The notes: generated by a model from the letters alone, not told the origin. 64,000 nt of DNA from Plantimonas leprariae (GCF_008802405.1 NZ_VZDO01000024.1:1-64000); one strand, 5' to 3'. Positions 51,599 to 62,006 are shown, numbered from the stretch's first letter. Translations and numbers: made by a program.

Positions 51599-52375
51599 CT
51601 ACTCCCCGATCCTGGTATAGATCGCGAGTTTCAGCCGGGGGTCGTCGTTGCTCTGGAAGGTGGCGTAGCCGTAGCGCACGGGTCCCTGCTTCGGATGGTG
51701 GAGCAGCTTGGTCCCGGCGGAGGGCTCGCCGACGTCGTGCGCCGTCCACCAAGGCTCGAACTCCGGGCAGTCGTCCCGGAGGCGCCCGACGAGGTCGGCG
51801 AAGGCCGCGTCGCCCGGCCATAAGTCGAAGGTCGCGCGGAACAGTGCCGCCATGCGCCGCGCCTCTCCATTCCACCCGTTGCCGAACAGTCGGCGTCCGG
51901 CCGGGTCGGTCAGGACGTGCAGCAGGATGTTGCGGTCTCCGGCCGGAACGCTGCCGAAGTCGCCGAAGAGATCCGCCGCCGCCCGGTTCCAGGCCAGCAG
52001 GTCCCAGCGCTGGCCGGTGACGTAGGCGGGCTCGGGCAGGCTCTCGACCAGGCGGCGCAGCGCCGCGGGCACCTCCTCGCGCTCGAAGCGGCTCGGCCTG
52101 TCGCCTCCGGTCAGGCGCCGCAGGTGCGCCGCCTCGGCTGCCGTGAGGCGAAGCGCGAGCGCCAGCGCCGCGACCGTTTCGTCGGAAGGCGTCGCCGAGC
52201 GTCCCTGCTCGAGCTTCACGTACCATTCGGTGCTGATGCCGGCGCGCTGCGCGACTTCCTCGCGCCGCAACCCCGTCGTGCGCCGCCGGCGAAGCGTCGG
52301 CAGGTCCAGGTCGTCGGGCCGCAACCGCTCCCGGCGCGAGCGGAGAAAGGCGCCAAGCTCCGAGACGTCGTCCAT
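51599..52375 (-). CDS. XRE-type regulator with MmyB-like ligand domain
   Basis: This is a 258-residue regulator. The N-terminal helix-turn-helix is of the XRE type (LGAFLRSRRERLRPDD, then GLRREEVAQRAGISTEWYVK and LEQGRS). The rest is the MmyB-like domain (PAYVTGQRWDLLAWNRAAAD, then LFGDF and DPAGRRLF). This domain is thought to bind a fatty acid or similar ligand. It is divergent from the alcohol dehydrogenase-like gene at 52484 (108 bases), the probable target. This pairing with an oxidoreductase is common in proteobacteria and actinobacteria. Confidence 0.92.
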   Translation of the reverse strand: MDDVSELGAFLRSRRERLRPDDLDLPTLRRRRTTGLRREEVAQRAGISTEWYVKLEQGRSATPSDETVAALALALRLTAAEAAHLRRLTGGDRPSRFEREEVPAALRRLVESLPEPAYVTGQRWDLLAWNRAAADLFGDFGSVPAGDRNILLHVLTDPAGRRLFGNGWNGEARRMAALFRATFDLWPGDAAFADLVGRLRDDCPEFEPWWTAHDVGEPSAGTKLLHHPKQGPVRYGYATFQSNDDPRLKLAIYTRIGE

Positions 52376-52483
52376 GCAGCGGTCCCCGAGGGTGGTGGCG
52401 CAGCATACCAGTATCGGCCCGGCTCTTCATTCGGCTCCACCGGGGGGCCAGATCGGGTCTCCCACGGCCGAAGGAGACGGATC

Positions 52484-53569
52484 ATGAAGGCAGCAGTCCT
52501 GAAGGCGTTCGGATCGCCGCTCGCGATCGGGAACGTTCCCGACCCCGTCATCGGCACCGGCGAGGTCGTCGTCGACGTCGCCGCCGCGCCCGTCCTATCC
52601 TACGCCGCCGAGGTGTTCTCGGGCGAGCGGCGCTACCTGTTGCCGACGCCCGTCGTGCCCGGCTGCGGCGCGATAGGCCGGGTGCGCGAGGCAGGCCCGG
52701 ACGCGACGAAGCTGAAACCCGGCGACTGGGTGTTCTGCGACCCGACGGTGCGCTCGCGCGACGACGCCCTGACGCCGGACATCGTCCTGCAAGGTTGGAG
52801 CGCGCGCGGTGAGGGCGGGCAGAGGTTGCAGGAGTACCATCGCGATGGCGCGTTCGCCGAACGAGTCCGGGTGCCGACCGAGAACGCCGTGCCGATCGGC
52901 GCCATCGATCCGACGGAGGCGGCAAGCTGGTGCGCGATCGGCGTCCTGCTCATCGCCTATGGCGGACTGCTGGCGATGGACCTCAAAGCCGGCGAGACGC
53001 TGCTGGTCAGCGGCGCCACCGGCAACTTCGGCAGCGCGGCGGTCGCGACCGCGCTCGCGATGGGCGCCCGCTCGGTGGTCGCGCCCGGCCGCAACGAAGC
53101 GGTGCTCGCCGACCTGAAGCGCCGCTTCGGCGAGCGGCTGGTGCCGGTGCGGCTGACGGGCGACGGCGACAGGGACACGGAGGCGATGCGGCGGGCGGCG
53201 CCGGGGCGGATCGACGCTGTCCTCGACTTCCTGCCGCCGTCGGTGCCGGCGAGCGTCGCGCGCGCCGCGATCATGGCGGTACGCCCCTACGGACGGGCGG
53301 TGCTGATGGGCGGCGTCGGCATGCTCGGCGGCGAGGACTTGGCGCTGCCGTACCCCTGGATCATGCGCAACAACATCACCGTCCGCGGCCAGTGGATGTA
53401 CGAGCCGGCCGCCGTCGGCGGCATCGTCGGCCTCGTCCGGTCCGGACTCCTCGATCTCGACCACTACGCCGTTGACAAGTTCGCACTGGAAGATGCCAAC
53501 GACGCCGTCACCCACGCCGCCGCCAACGTCGGGCCGTTCAAGCTGACCGTGCTGACGCCCGGCGGGTGA
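52484..53569 (+). CDS. Medium-chain (MDR) alcohol dehydrogenase-like protein
   Basis: This 361-residue protein has the MDR fold. The N-terminal GroES-like domain begins MKAAVLKAFGSPLAIGNVPD and has PVVPGCGAIGRVREAG and LKPGDWVFCDP. The cofactor motif SGATGNFGSAAV follows. The usual zinc ligands are not clear: the first Cys position reads VLSYAAEVFSG, without Cys or His. This suggests a zinc-free quinone-reductase-like enzyme. A perfect AAGGAG site precedes ATG 52484. It is divergent from the XRE regulator. Confidence 0.9.
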   Translation: MKAAVLKAFGSPLAIGNVPDPVIGTGEVVVDVAAAPVLSYAAEVFSGERRYLLPTPVVPGCGAIGRVREAGPDATKLKPGDWVFCDPTVRSRDDALTPDIVLQGWSARGEGGQRLQEYHRDGAFAERVRVPTENAVPIGAIDPTEAASWCAIGVLLIAYGGLLAMDLKAGETLLVSGATGNFGSAAVATALAMGARSVVAPGRNEAVLADLKRRFGERLVPVRLTGDGDRDTEAMRRAAPGRIDAVLDFLPPSVPASVARAAIMAVRPYGRAVLMGGVGMLGGEDLALPYPWIMRNNITVRGQWMYEPAAVGGIVGLVRSGLLDLDHYAVDKFALEDANDAVTHAAANVGPFKLTVLTPGG

Positions 53570-53689
53570 TCGCGCCGCGCGGCCAAGCGGAAGGTGCCCG
53601 AACTCGGACGGGCGGGCGTCGCTCGGCGCGCCGGACGATGAGCTGCTGCGGAAGACCCAATCCAGCGTCGATCCTCGAAGTGAGCGGAT

Positions 53690-54724
53690 TCAGATGTTTT
53701 CCGGTGTCACGATCTCGAACGGGATCGTCCGCTGAAGCGTCGAACCCCGGTCGTCCTGATTGACCACCTCGATCATGGTTTTCACGAGCAACTCAGAGGT
53801 CGCGTCGAGCGGGTGGCATAGGGCGGCGGTGATCAGGCCTTCCGATAGCCCCTTGCGCGTCTCCGGGCCGATGTCGCGGCAAATGACCTTGATGCCCGAC
53901 CGTCTTTCGGGCGAGACCTCCCGGATCGCCCGCAGCACGCCCGATATGCCTCCGCCGACGATCAGGATCCCGACAAGATCGTCGTTCGTGCGGAGCAGCT
54001 CGCTCACCATGCGGTAGGCTTCGTCCGCCTCCTCGTGGGTCGGACGGCTCTCCTCGATCAGCAGTCGCGGGGCATGCTCGCGCATGTACGAGCGGAAGCT
54101 CGCGTCGGCCACGTCTTGGCACTGGTAGCGATAGTTGCCGATGAACACGGCCACGCGACCGGGTCCGGAGGTCGTCTGCGCGATGAGCCATGCCGCCGTG
54201 CGCCCGAGCTTCCAGTTGTCCGTACCGACGTAGGCCGCCCGATCCGGTGCGCTCTGGTCAGTGATGTAGGAGACGATCTGCTTCCCCGCTTCGCGCAGGG
54301 TCCTGATGGCGTGACTGATGATCGGATGGTCGGCGGCGACGATGGCGACGGCGTCGCAGTCCTTGCCCACGGCCATCAGGCGCGCGGAGATGTTTTCCGG
54401 TGTGAGCACGTCGACGAACTCGACGACGGGCGCCACGACCTCGTCGCGGCGGTCGCGGCAGGCGGCGACGATCTTCCGGCCGAAGAGTTGGTACAGATCG
54501 CGGCTCGACTGTTGCAGCACGAAGCCGAGCCGGTAGGAGGGCGTCGCCTTGCGCAGCCGGTCCTCGATCGTCCCGACGCCGTAGAAGCCGATCCGCTCGG
54601 CGGCGCTCTGCACCCGCTGCATGGTTTCGCCGCGGACCCCGACGGTGCCCCCGAGGATGCGATTCACCGTCGAGATCGAAACGTCGGCCGCCTCGGCCAG
54701 TTGCGCGATCGTCGGCCGTTTCAT
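53690..54724 (-). CDS. LacI-family repressor of the sugar operon
   Basis: This 344-residue regulator has the LacI helix-turn-helix at its start (TIAQLAEAADVSISTVNRIL), the hinge region and a periplasmic-binding-type sugar domain (LGFVLQQSSRDLYQLFGRKI, then FIGNYRYQCQDVADASF). It is divergent from the binding-protein gene, 153 bases away, and probably represses that operon until a sugar or polyol binds. Inverted repeats in the gap (54742-54780) are candidate operators. ATG 54724 was preferred over 54775 because it starts the conserved domain. Confidence 0.92.
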   Translation of the reverse strand: MKRPTIAQLAEAADVSISTVNRILGGTVGVRGETMQRVQSAAERIGFYGVGTIEDRLRKATPSYRLGFVLQQSSRDLYQLFGRKIVAACRDRRDEVVAPVVEFVDVLTPENISARLMAVGKDCDAVAIVAADHPIISHAIRTLREAGKQIVSYITDQSAPDRAAYVGTDNWKLGRTAAWLIAQTTSGPGRVAVFIGNYRYQCQDVADASFRSYMREHAPRLLIEESRPTHEEADEAYRMVSELLRTNDDLVGILIVGGGISGVLRAIREVSPERRSGIKVICRDIGPETRKGLSEGLITAALCHPLDATSELLVKTMIEVVNQDDRGSTLQRTIPFEIVTPENI

Positions 54725-54741
54725 GCCCGCACCAGTTTCTG

Positions 54742-54790
54742 TGTCATCGTGACAGACATTCCATGAAACAATCATTCATGAGGTTATATT
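54742..54790. promoter_or_regulatory. Operator-like repeats and -10 box between LacI and transporter genes
   Basis: TGTCA-TCG-TGACA (54742-54754) and CATGAA-N7-TTCATG (54762-54780) are perfect inverted repeats. A -10-like TATATT lies at 54785-54790, reading rightward. Repressor bound at either repeat would overlap the promoter of the transporter operon. Confidence 0.55.
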
Positions 54791-54877
54791 TTCACGTTCC
54801 AAGTAGTTCAAGCAGAAGATATGGGTCGTGTCGCAGACAAAGCCCCCTCGGGAGCGGGGCATGGGAGGTTTTCAGAG

Positions 54878-55852
54878 ATGAGAAAGTTCCGACGCATCGC
54901 CTTGGCGATGTCGACCGTCGCTGTTGTCGCGTTCGCCTCGAACGCCGCGTTCGCTGCCAAGATCTTCGTCATCGGCGGCAAGCCCGACGACCCGTTCTGG
55001 TCCATCGTCAAGAAAGGTGCGGAGGACGCCGGCAAGGTCGTTGAGGTCCAGGGCGGCTCGGTCACTTGGCTCGGCCCGCAGAACTACGACAACCTGGGCG
55101 TCGATGCCGCTGAACTCATCCGCCAGGCCATCGACCAGGGCGCGGACGCCATCGTCGGCCCGGACTGGGTTCCGGAGGCTATGGATCCCGCCTTCAAGGC
55201 GGTCGTCGACAAGAAGATCCCGCTGGTGATCTACAACGCTGGCGGTATCGAGGCGGCCGATCGTCTCGGCGCGCTGAACTACGTCGGCGCGGTCGACTAC
55301 AAGGCCGGCGTCGCGGGCGGCGACTACCTCGGCAAGGCCGGCGGCAAGAGCGGCGTTTGCGTCAACTCGCTGCCCGGCGCGGCGAACATCGAGGCCTACT
55401 GCAAAGGCTTTAACGATGGCATCACCGCCGCCGGCGGCAAGGCCGACGTCCTGCCGCTTCCGGCCACCGCGGAAGGCAACGTGACCGCCGTGGCGCAGGC
55501 CATCAAGGCCTACTTGCTACAGCATAGCGAGGTGGATTCCGTCTTCGTCACGGCCAACCTCGACGCCATCGGCGCGGCTCAGGCCATCGCCCAGGCCGGC
55601 AAGGGTGGCACGGTCAAGCTCTGCGGCGTGAACTTCGACCAGGCCATCCTGGCGCAGATCGACGGCGGCGCGCAGGCCTGCGCGGTCGACCAGCAGGGCT
55701 ACCAGCAGGGCTTCTACGCCGTGTCGATCCTGAACGGCTACGTCAACTACGGCCTGACCATCCCGACCCGCGAGATCCTGACCGGGCCGGGCATCGTCGA
55801 CAGCCAGAACATCAAGGCCACCGAGGCCGGCGCCCAGGCGGGCACCCGCTAA
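54878..55852 (+). CDS. ABC transporter sugar-binding protein (CUT2/RbsB type)
   Basis: This 324-residue periplasmic protein captures a sugar or polyol for the transporter encoded next. A signal peptide (MRKFRRIALAMSTVAVVAFA) is probably cut after AFA at residue 26; there is no lipobox. The mature protein has the type I binding-protein fold (FVIGGKPDDPFWSIVKKGAE, then VVDKKIPLVIYNAGG and GVNFDQAILAQIDGG). GGGAGG precedes ATG 54878. A 9-bp hairpin follows the gene and may stabilise this part of the message so that more binding protein than permease is made. Confidence 0.93.
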   Translation: MRKFRRIALAMSTVAVVAFASNAAFAAKIFVIGGKPDDPFWSIVKKGAEDAGKVVEVQGGSVTWLGPQNYDNLGVDAAELIRQAIDQGADAIVGPDWVPEAMDPAFKAVVDKKIPLVIYNAGGIEAADRLGALNYVGAVDYKAGVAGGDYLGKAGGKSGVCVNSLPGAANIEAYCKGFNDGITAAGGKADVLPLPATAEGNVTAVAQAIKAYLLQHSEVDSVFVTANLDAIGAAQAIAQAGKGGTVKLCGVNFDQAILAQIDGGAQACAVDQQGYQQGFYAVSILNGYVNYGLTIPTREILTGPGIVDSQNIKATEAGAQAGTR

Positions 55853-55872
55853 GGCGCGGAAGGGAAGGGAAC

Positions 55873-55896
55873 GCCGCCCGGCAACGTCCGGGCGGC
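55873..55896 (+). repeat. Intra-operon hairpin after binding-protein gene
   Basis: GCCGCCCGG (55873-55881) pairs exactly with CCGGGCGGC (55888-55896) around a 6-base loop. There is no T-tract. Hairpins at this position commonly protect binding-protein mRNA or reduce downstream expression. Confidence 0.65.
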
Positions 55897-55950
55897 TCGA
55901 TCTGGATGGGAGCTTGCCGGCGAGAGCGCCGGATCGACGGGGGGGGAACC

Positions 55951-56979
55951 GTGAGCGCGATCGCACCAGTCAGAAGCAGGGGAGTCGGTGGCGGGGGCCT
56001 CGGTCGGCTCGCGCGGCGACCCGAAACAGGGTCCTTTCTCGGGCTTCTCGTCGTCTTCGTCTTCTTCGCCATTCTCGGCGGCAAGGTCTTCGTCGGCGCG
56101 CCGGGCTGGTCGAGCTGGCTCAACATGGCCGCGGACGTCGGCTTCATCGCCCTCCCGGTCGGTCTCCTCATGATCGCCGGATACCTCGACATATCCGTCG
56201 GAGCCGTCCTGCCGGCGTCAAGCCTGACAGTGGCCATCGTGGCGGGCCACTATCACCTGCCGGTCGCCATTGGCATCGCGGCGGGGCTCGCCCTCGGACT
56301 ACTCGTCGGGTTCGTGAACGGCCTTCTCGTCACCCGGACCAGGATCCCCTCGCTCATCATTACCATCGGCACGATGTTCGGGGTGATGGGGCTGACGCTC
56401 GGCCTCACCATCCTGATCGCGGGATCCACCGGCGTCTTCATCCGGCCCGACGCGGTGACGAAATCGCTCTTCGGCGGCGCCCTCGGCGGCATGTTCCAGG
56501 TCAGCATCTTCTGGTGGCTGGGCTTCGTCGCCGTCGTCTACTACCTCCTGCACGTCAGCCCTTGGGGGAACTGGGTCTACGCGCTCGGCGGCGACCCCGA
56601 GAGCGCCCGCAACGCCGGCATCTCGACGCGGCGCCTGACCATCCAGCTCTACATGCTCTCAGGGTTTGCCGCGGCCTTCGTCGGCGTGACGCAGGTCATC
56701 ACCTTCGGCAGCGCGCAGGTCGCCGCGGGCAACTCGTTCATTTTCAACTCGATCATGTGCGTCGTCATCGGCGGCGTCAGCCTGACGGGTGGGGCGGGGT
56801 CGGTCATCGGCATCGCGTTCGGCACCGCGACCTTCGCCATCGTGAACCAGGGCATCTTCTTCTCCGGACTCGATCCCAACCTCGGGTCGGTCATCATCGG
56901 GGCGCTGCTCCTGGCGGCGGTCCTTTCCAACGACAGCTTCCGCGCCCTGGCGCTGAGCTACGCCGCCAAGAAGAAGTGA
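55951..56979 (+). CDS. ABC transporter permease 1 (CUT2 type)
   Basis: This 342-residue inner-membrane permease of the ribose/fructose family has about nine hydrophobic segments. They start at GSFLGLLVVFVFFAILGG and include IALPVGLLMIAGYLDISVGA, the conserved CUT2 loop. YALGGDPESARNAGISTRRL is the cytoplasmic contact with the ATPase. Start GTG 55951 follows a long G run (GGGGGGGAACC). It lies 98 bases after the binding-protein gene and 10 before permease 2. The two permeases are similar but not identical and probably form a heterodimer. Confidence 0.92.
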   Translation: MSAIAPVRSRGVGGGGLGRLARRPETGSFLGLLVVFVFFAILGGKVFVGAPGWSSWLNMAADVGFIALPVGLLMIAGYLDISVGAVLPASSLTVAIVAGHYHLPVAIGIAAGLALGLLVGFVNGLLVTRTRIPSLIITIGTMFGVMGLTLGLTILIAGSTGVFIRPDAVTKSLFGGALGGMFQVSIFWWLGFVAVVYYLLHVSPWGNWVYALGGDPESARNAGISTRRLTIQLYMLSGFAAAFVGVTQVITFGSAQVAAGNSFIFNSIMCVVIGGVSLTGGAGSVIGIAFGTATFAIVNQGIFFSGLDPNLGSVIIGALLLAAVLSNDSFRALALSYAAKKK

Positions 56980-56989
56980 GGGGGAGACG

Positions 56990-57988
56990 ATGGACTTCTT
57001 CGGCACCTTCCTGCGGCGACCGGCCGCCGCCTCTATCCTCAGCCTCCTCGGCGTGCTCGTCTTCTATGTCGTCTTCGGCGGCGTCGACGTCGGCAGACTC
57101 GCGGGGGCGGCGAGCTGGGTGAACTTCGCGGCGAACCTCGGCATCGTGGCGCTCCCGCTCGGGCTCCTGATGATCTCCGGGGAGATCGACATCTCGTTCG
57201 GCGCGATGATCCCGGCGGGTTCCATGGCGACCGCCATCCTCTCCGGCTACTATGGGCTGCCGATCGTGGTCGGGATGGCGGGCGCACTCGGGATCGGCAT
57301 CATCGTGGGCCTGGTCAACGGGTACCTGGCGATCCGCACGACGGTGCCGTCGCTGATCATCACGCTCGGCACGCTGGTGGCGATGCAGGGGATCGTCCTG
57401 GCGGGCTCCGTCCTCCTGACTGGCAACGCCGGCGTCGCGGTCACCGCACCGGGCTGGGCGAAGTTCGCCTTCGGCCAACTGATCGGCGGCAGCCACCAGG
57501 TCATCATCGTATGGTGGCTGGTCCTCACGGTCGTCTTCGCCTTCGTCATGCACAGGAGCCGCTACGGCAACTGGATCTACGCCATGGGCGGCGACAAGCT
57601 CTCGGCCCGCAACGCCGGCATCCCGACCGATCGTGTGACGGTCCTGCTGTTTGTCCTGTCGGCCACGTCGGCGGCGTTCGTCGGCATGTGCCAGGCGATC
57701 CTGTTCAACTCGGCGCAGGTGTCCGGCGGCATGGGCTACATCTTCAACGCCATCGTCAGCGTCGTGGTCGGCGGCGTGCTGCTCACCGGCGGCTTCGGAT
57801 CGGTGCCGGGCATCTTCTTCGGCACGCTGACCTTCGCGATCGTCAGCCAGGGCATCTACTTCACCCAGATCGACCGCAACTGGTCGAACCTGATCATCGG
57901 CGTGATGCTGCTCGTCGCGGTGGCGATGAACGAAAGCCTCCGCGGGCTGGCGCTGCGCTACTCCCCCCGGAAGAAGGCGAGGGCCTGA
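56990..57988 (+). CDS. ABC transporter permease 2 (CUT2 type)
   Basis: This 332-residue membrane protein parallels permease 1. Its LGIVALPLGLLMISGEIDIS loop and YAMGGDKLSARNAGIPTDRV ATPase-contact loop match those of the first. The N-terminus is shorter. GAGGGGGAGA precedes ATG 56990. The ATPase gene starts three bases after its stop, so translation is likely coupled. CUT2 systems often use one permease gene; two different ones with a single-domain ATPase are less usual. Confidence 0.92.
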   Translation: MDFFGTFLRRPAAASILSLLGVLVFYVVFGGVDVGRLAGAASWVNFAANLGIVALPLGLLMISGEIDISFGAMIPAGSMATAILSGYYGLPIVVGMAGALGIGIIVGLVNGYLAIRTTVPSLIITLGTLVAMQGIVLAGSVLLTGNAGVAVTAPGWAKFAFGQLIGGSHQVIIVWWLVLTVVFAFVMHRSRYGNWIYAMGGDKLSARNAGIPTDRVTVLLFVLSATSAAFVGMCQAILFNSAQVSGGMGYIFNAIVSVVVGGVLLTGGFGSVPGIFFGTLTFAIVSQGIYFTQIDRNWSNLIIGVMLLVAVAMNESLRGLALRYSPRKKARA

Positions 57989-57991
57989 ACC

Positions 57992-58819
<828 letters not shown>

Positions 58820-58879
58820 CGCGCGAGACTACGCCCGGAGCGCGACCGCGCCCTGCGAAACCCCTTTCCGGTGAGCCCC

Positions 58880-59785
58880 ATGAAAATCGCCATCGACCCG
58901 CACATGCACCGCTTCCTGCCGCTGGAGAAGCTGCCGTCCAAGGTCGCCGAGCTCGGCTACGAGTGGATGGAGCTCGCGCCCCGCGGCGATTTCCTCGAAT
59001 GGTTCAAGGCACCGCGCGTTTTCCCCGGCCGCGTAAAGTCGTTGAAGAAGGCGCTTGGCGACGCGAACGTGCGCATCGCCTCGCTCCTGCCGATGTACCG
59101 CTGGGCCTCCAACGACGAGACCGAGCGGCAGGCGGCGGTCCGACACTGGAAGCGGGCGATCGAGATCGCCGTCGAGCTCGGCGTCGACACGATGAACTCG
59201 GAGTTCGGGCGCGGCCCGCACCCGGACAAGGGCTCCTGCTACTGCTGCCACTCCGGCTCGATGATCGAGGCCTGCGAAGACGCCTGGTGGCGTTCGATGG
59301 AGGAGCTCGTACCGATCTTCGAGAAGGAGAGCATCAACCTTCATGTCGAGCCGCATCCCGAGGACTGGTGCGAGACGATCCAGCCGGCGGTCGACATCAT
59401 CCGCACGGTGAACTCGCCGCGGGTGAAGTTCCTCTACTGCGCGCCGCACACCTTCTACTTCGGCGACGACACGAAGGCGATGCTGCGCGAATGCGCCGAC
59501 GTCCTCGCGCACGTCCATGTCGGCGACACGTTCAACCACAAGGCCAGCTCGGGCCTTCGCTACATCCTCAACCCGCCGGGCACCCAGGCCCGCATCCACC
59601 AGCACCTGAACATCGGCCAGGGCGAGGTGCCGTGGGACGACTTCTTCGGCACGCTCGCGGAGATCGGTTTCGACGGCATCATGACGTCCTGCGTCTTCGC
59701 CTGGGAGGACCGGGCGGACGAGTCCGGCCGCTTCATGCGCGCCGAGATGCAGCGCTTCGTCGACAAGTACTGGGCCGCGAAATGA
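58880..59785 (+). CDS. Xylose-isomerase-like TIM barrel enzyme 1
   Basis: This 301-residue AP-endonuclease-2/sugar isomerase-type TIM barrel starts [20 protein letters not shown]. Probable metal ligands are Glu in TMNSEFGRG, Glu and His in [10 protein letters not shown] and the [10 protein letters not shown] segment. A Cys-rich loop (SCYCCHSG) stands out. Such enzymes isomerise, epimerise or dehydrate sugars and inositol derivatives; the exact reaction is not assignable. ATG 58880 follows GGTGAGCCCC; a GTG at 58871 is possible. Its stop overlaps the next start by four bases (ATGA), showing coupling. Confidence 0.88.
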   Translation: MKIAIDPHMHRFLPLEKLPSKVAELGYEWMELAPRGDFLEWFKAPRVFPGRVKSLKKALGDANVRIASLLPMYRWASNDETERQAAVRHWKRAIEIAVELGVDTMNSEFGRGPHPDKGSCYCCHSGSMIEACEDAWWRSMEELVPIFEKESINLHVEPHPEDWCETIQPAVDIIRTVNSPRVKFLYCAPHTFYFGDDTKAMLRECADVLAHVHVGDTFNHKASSGLRYILNPPGTQARIHQHLNIGQGEVPWDDFFGTLAEIGFDGIMTSCVFAWEDRADESGRFMRAEMQRFVDKYWAAK

Positions 59786-60804
59786 CGCTCCGGGTCGGCG
59801 TCATCGGCACCGGGACGATCGGTCGGGACCACATCCGACGATTGACCACGGTGCTGTCAGGCGCCGCGGTCGTCGCGGTCGCCGACATCGACCGCGATGG
59901 CGCGGCGGCCGCGGCGCCCCCGGGGGCGGAGACCTTCGACACGGCGGAAGCCTTGATCCGTTCGGACAAGGTGGACGCCGCGGTGATCTGCTCCTGGGGG
60001 CCGGCCCACGAGGAGCAGCTTCTCGCGGCCATCGCCGCTGGCAAGCCGGTCTTCTGCGAGAAGCCGTTGACGACGTCCGAGGCCGCCGCGCTCAAGGTCA
60101 TGGAGGCTGAGACGGCGTTCGGTCGCCGCCTCGTGCAGGTCGGGTTCATGCGCCGCTTCGACGCCGACTATCGCCGGCTGAAGGCGGTGATCGACGCCGG
60201 GGAGCTTGGGGCTCCGCTGATGTTCCATTCGGTGCATCGCAACGCCTCGGTCCCGGCGGGCCTCTACACCTCCGACATGCCGCTCAACGACACGCTGGTC
60301 CACGATGCCGACGTCTCGCGCTGGCTCTTGACCGACGAGATCGCCGGCGTCGAGGTGCGGCTGCCGCGCCGTTCGCGCCAAGGCGGGGAACTGCGCGACC
60401 CTCACCTCGTGCTCCTGCACATGCGGTCCGGCGCGATTGTCGACGTCGAGATCTCGGTCAACATCGCCTACGGCTACGACATCCGGGGCGAGGTGAGCTG
60501 CGAGCGCGGCGTCGCCGCGCTGCCCAACCGGCCCGCCACGGTCGTGTCCGATCTCCGAGGGATCCGGCAGGCGATACCGGAAGACTGGCGCCAGCGCTTC
60601 GTCGAGGCTTACGACCAGGAGTTCCGCGAATGGATCGCGGCGGCCTCGGCCGGGACGGCGACCGGCCCGTCCACTTGGGACGGCTACGCGGCGACGCTCG
60701 TCGCCGACGCCGCGCTCCGCGCCGTGTCGAGCGGCAACCTCGAGCCCGTCGCGATGATCCGGAAGCCCGAACTCTACGACGTGCCCGCCGCGAAGGCGGC
60801 CTGA
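59782..60804 (+). CDS. Gfo/Idh/MocA dehydrogenase 1, inositol 2-dehydrogenase-like
   Basis: This is a 340-residue NAD(P)-dependent dehydrogenase. The cofactor motif GTGTIG is at residues 9-14, Glu93-Lys94-Pro95 is the family EKP motif with catalytic Lys94, and His174-Asp175-Ala-Asp177 ([10 protein letters not shown]) fits the catalytic Asp/His of IolG. The stretch [20 protein letters not shown] is typical of inositol 2-dehydrogenases. It should oxidise a ring hydroxyl of inositol or a related sugar. The four-base overlap with the preceding TIM-barrel gene shows coupled translation. Confidence 0.92.
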   Translation: MTLRVGVIGTGTIGRDHIRRLTTVLSGAAVVAVADIDRDGAAAAAPPGAETFDTAEALIRSDKVDAAVICSWGPAHEEQLLAAIAAGKPVFCEKPLTTSEAAALKVMEAETAFGRRLVQVGFMRRFDADYRRLKAVIDAGELGAPLMFHSVHRNASVPAGLYTSDMPLNDTLVHDADVSRWLLTDEIAGVEVRLPRRSRQGGELRDPHLVLLHMRSGAIVDVEISVNIAYGYDIRGEVSCERGVAALPNRPATVVSDLRGIRQAIPEDWRQRFVEAYDQEFREWIAAASAGTATGPSTWDGYAATLVADAALRAVSSGNLEPVAMIRKPELYDVPAAKAA

Positions 60805-60833
60805 ACAAGCAGCCAATCCGAAGCGAGAATGCG

Positions 60834-62006
60834 ATGATCAACGGCGAGAGACTGATCGAGCGCCCATTACGCTGGGGCATGGTGGGGGGCGGGCGCACGG
60901 GCCAGGTCGGCTACAAGCACCGCACCGGCGCGCAGCGCGACGGCACCTACCGCCTCTTGGCAGGCGCCTTCGACCTCGACGCGGAGCGCGGCCGCGACTT
61001 CGGTACGAGGCTCGGCGTCGACGCGGAGCGCTGCTACGCCGACTACAGGGCGCTGATCGCCGGGGAGACCGGACGCGAGGACGGGGTCGAGGTCGTGTCG
61101 ATCGCCACCCCGAACTTCACGCACTACGAGATCACCAAGGCCTGCCTCGAGGCGGGACTCAACGTCGTCTGCGAGAAGCCGCTGTTCTTCACCGTCGCCG
61201 AGTGCGACGAGATCGCCGCGCTGGCCGAGCGGAAGGGCCTCGTCGTCGGTGTCACCTACGGCTTCACCGGCCATCCGCTCGTCCGGCAGATGGCGGCGAT
61301 GGTCGCCAAGGGCATGCTCGGGGAGATCCGGCTCGTCGACCTGCGCTACACCCACGGCTTCAACGCCGGCGACGACGTCGGCGCTGGCGAAGCGGTCAGG
61401 TGGCGCACCAACCCGAAGACCGCGGGCCCGACCTTCGTGCTCGGCGACATCGGCACCCACCTCTACTACCTGTCCGAGGTGGTGCTGCCGCACCTCAAGG
61501 TCGAGCGGCTGCTCTGCGACCGCAAGGCCTTCATCCCGACCCGGGCGCCGCTGGAAGACCACGCCACCGTCCTCATGCACTACGACAACGGCGCGCGCGG
61601 CCATCTCTGGGTCTCATCGGTGGACGCCGGCAACATGGGCTCGCAGCGCTACCGCTTCGTCGGCTCGAAGGCGTCGGTCGAATGGTCCGACAGCCATCCC
61701 GACCAGTTGGTCTACGAGGTGCAGGGCGAGCCGAACCGCATCCTGCACCACGGCATGCCGTACCTCGAGGATGAGAGCCTCGCGGTCGACCGGATGGGCG
61801 GCCTTCACACCGAGGGGCTCGGCGACTCGTGGGCCAACATCTACCTCTGGATCGCCCAGGCCATCGACGCCACGCGCCGCGGCGACGAGGCTTTCCTCAA
61901 GATCCACCGCTATCCCGACATCCATGCCGGCACCGAGGGCGTGCGCTGGCTGGAGAACTGCGTCCGCTCGGCGGACGCCGGCTCCGCCTGGGTCGATTTT
62001 CGCTGA
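60834..62006 (+). CDS. Gfo/Idh/MocA dehydrogenase 2
   Basis: This 390-residue dehydrogenase is distant from the first. The cofactor motif is GGGRTG (about 18-24), and VVCEKPLFF holds the EKP Lys. The catalytic helix region reads FVLGDIGTHLYYLSEVV, with Asp and His in DIGTH. It is longer than the first by a C-terminal extension (HTEGLGDSWANIYLWIAQAI and the IHAG segment). Enzymes of this longer type occur with TIM-barrel enzymes in oxidation-elimination routes for glycosides and anhydrosugars; here the substrate is not known. It follows 29 bases after dehydrogenase 1. Confidence 0.9.
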   Translation: MINGERLIERPLRWGMVGGGRTGQVGYKHRTGAQRDGTYRLLAGAFDLDAERGRDFGTRLGVDAERCYADYRALIAGETGREDGVEVVSIATPNFTHYEITKACLEAGLNVVCEKPLFFTVAECDEIAALAERKGLVVGVTYGFTGHPLVRQMAAMVAKGMLGEIRLVDLRYTHGFNAGDDVGAGEAVRWRTNPKTAGPTFVLGDIGTHLYYLSEVVLPHLKVERLLCDRKAFIPTRAPLEDHATVLMHYDNGARGHLWVSSVDAGNMGSQRYRFVGSKASVEWSDSHPDQLVYEVQGEPNRILHHGMPYLEDESLAVDRMGGLHTEGLGDSWANIYLWIAQAIDATRRGDEAFLKIHRYPDIHAGTEGVRWLENCVRSADAGSAWVDFR

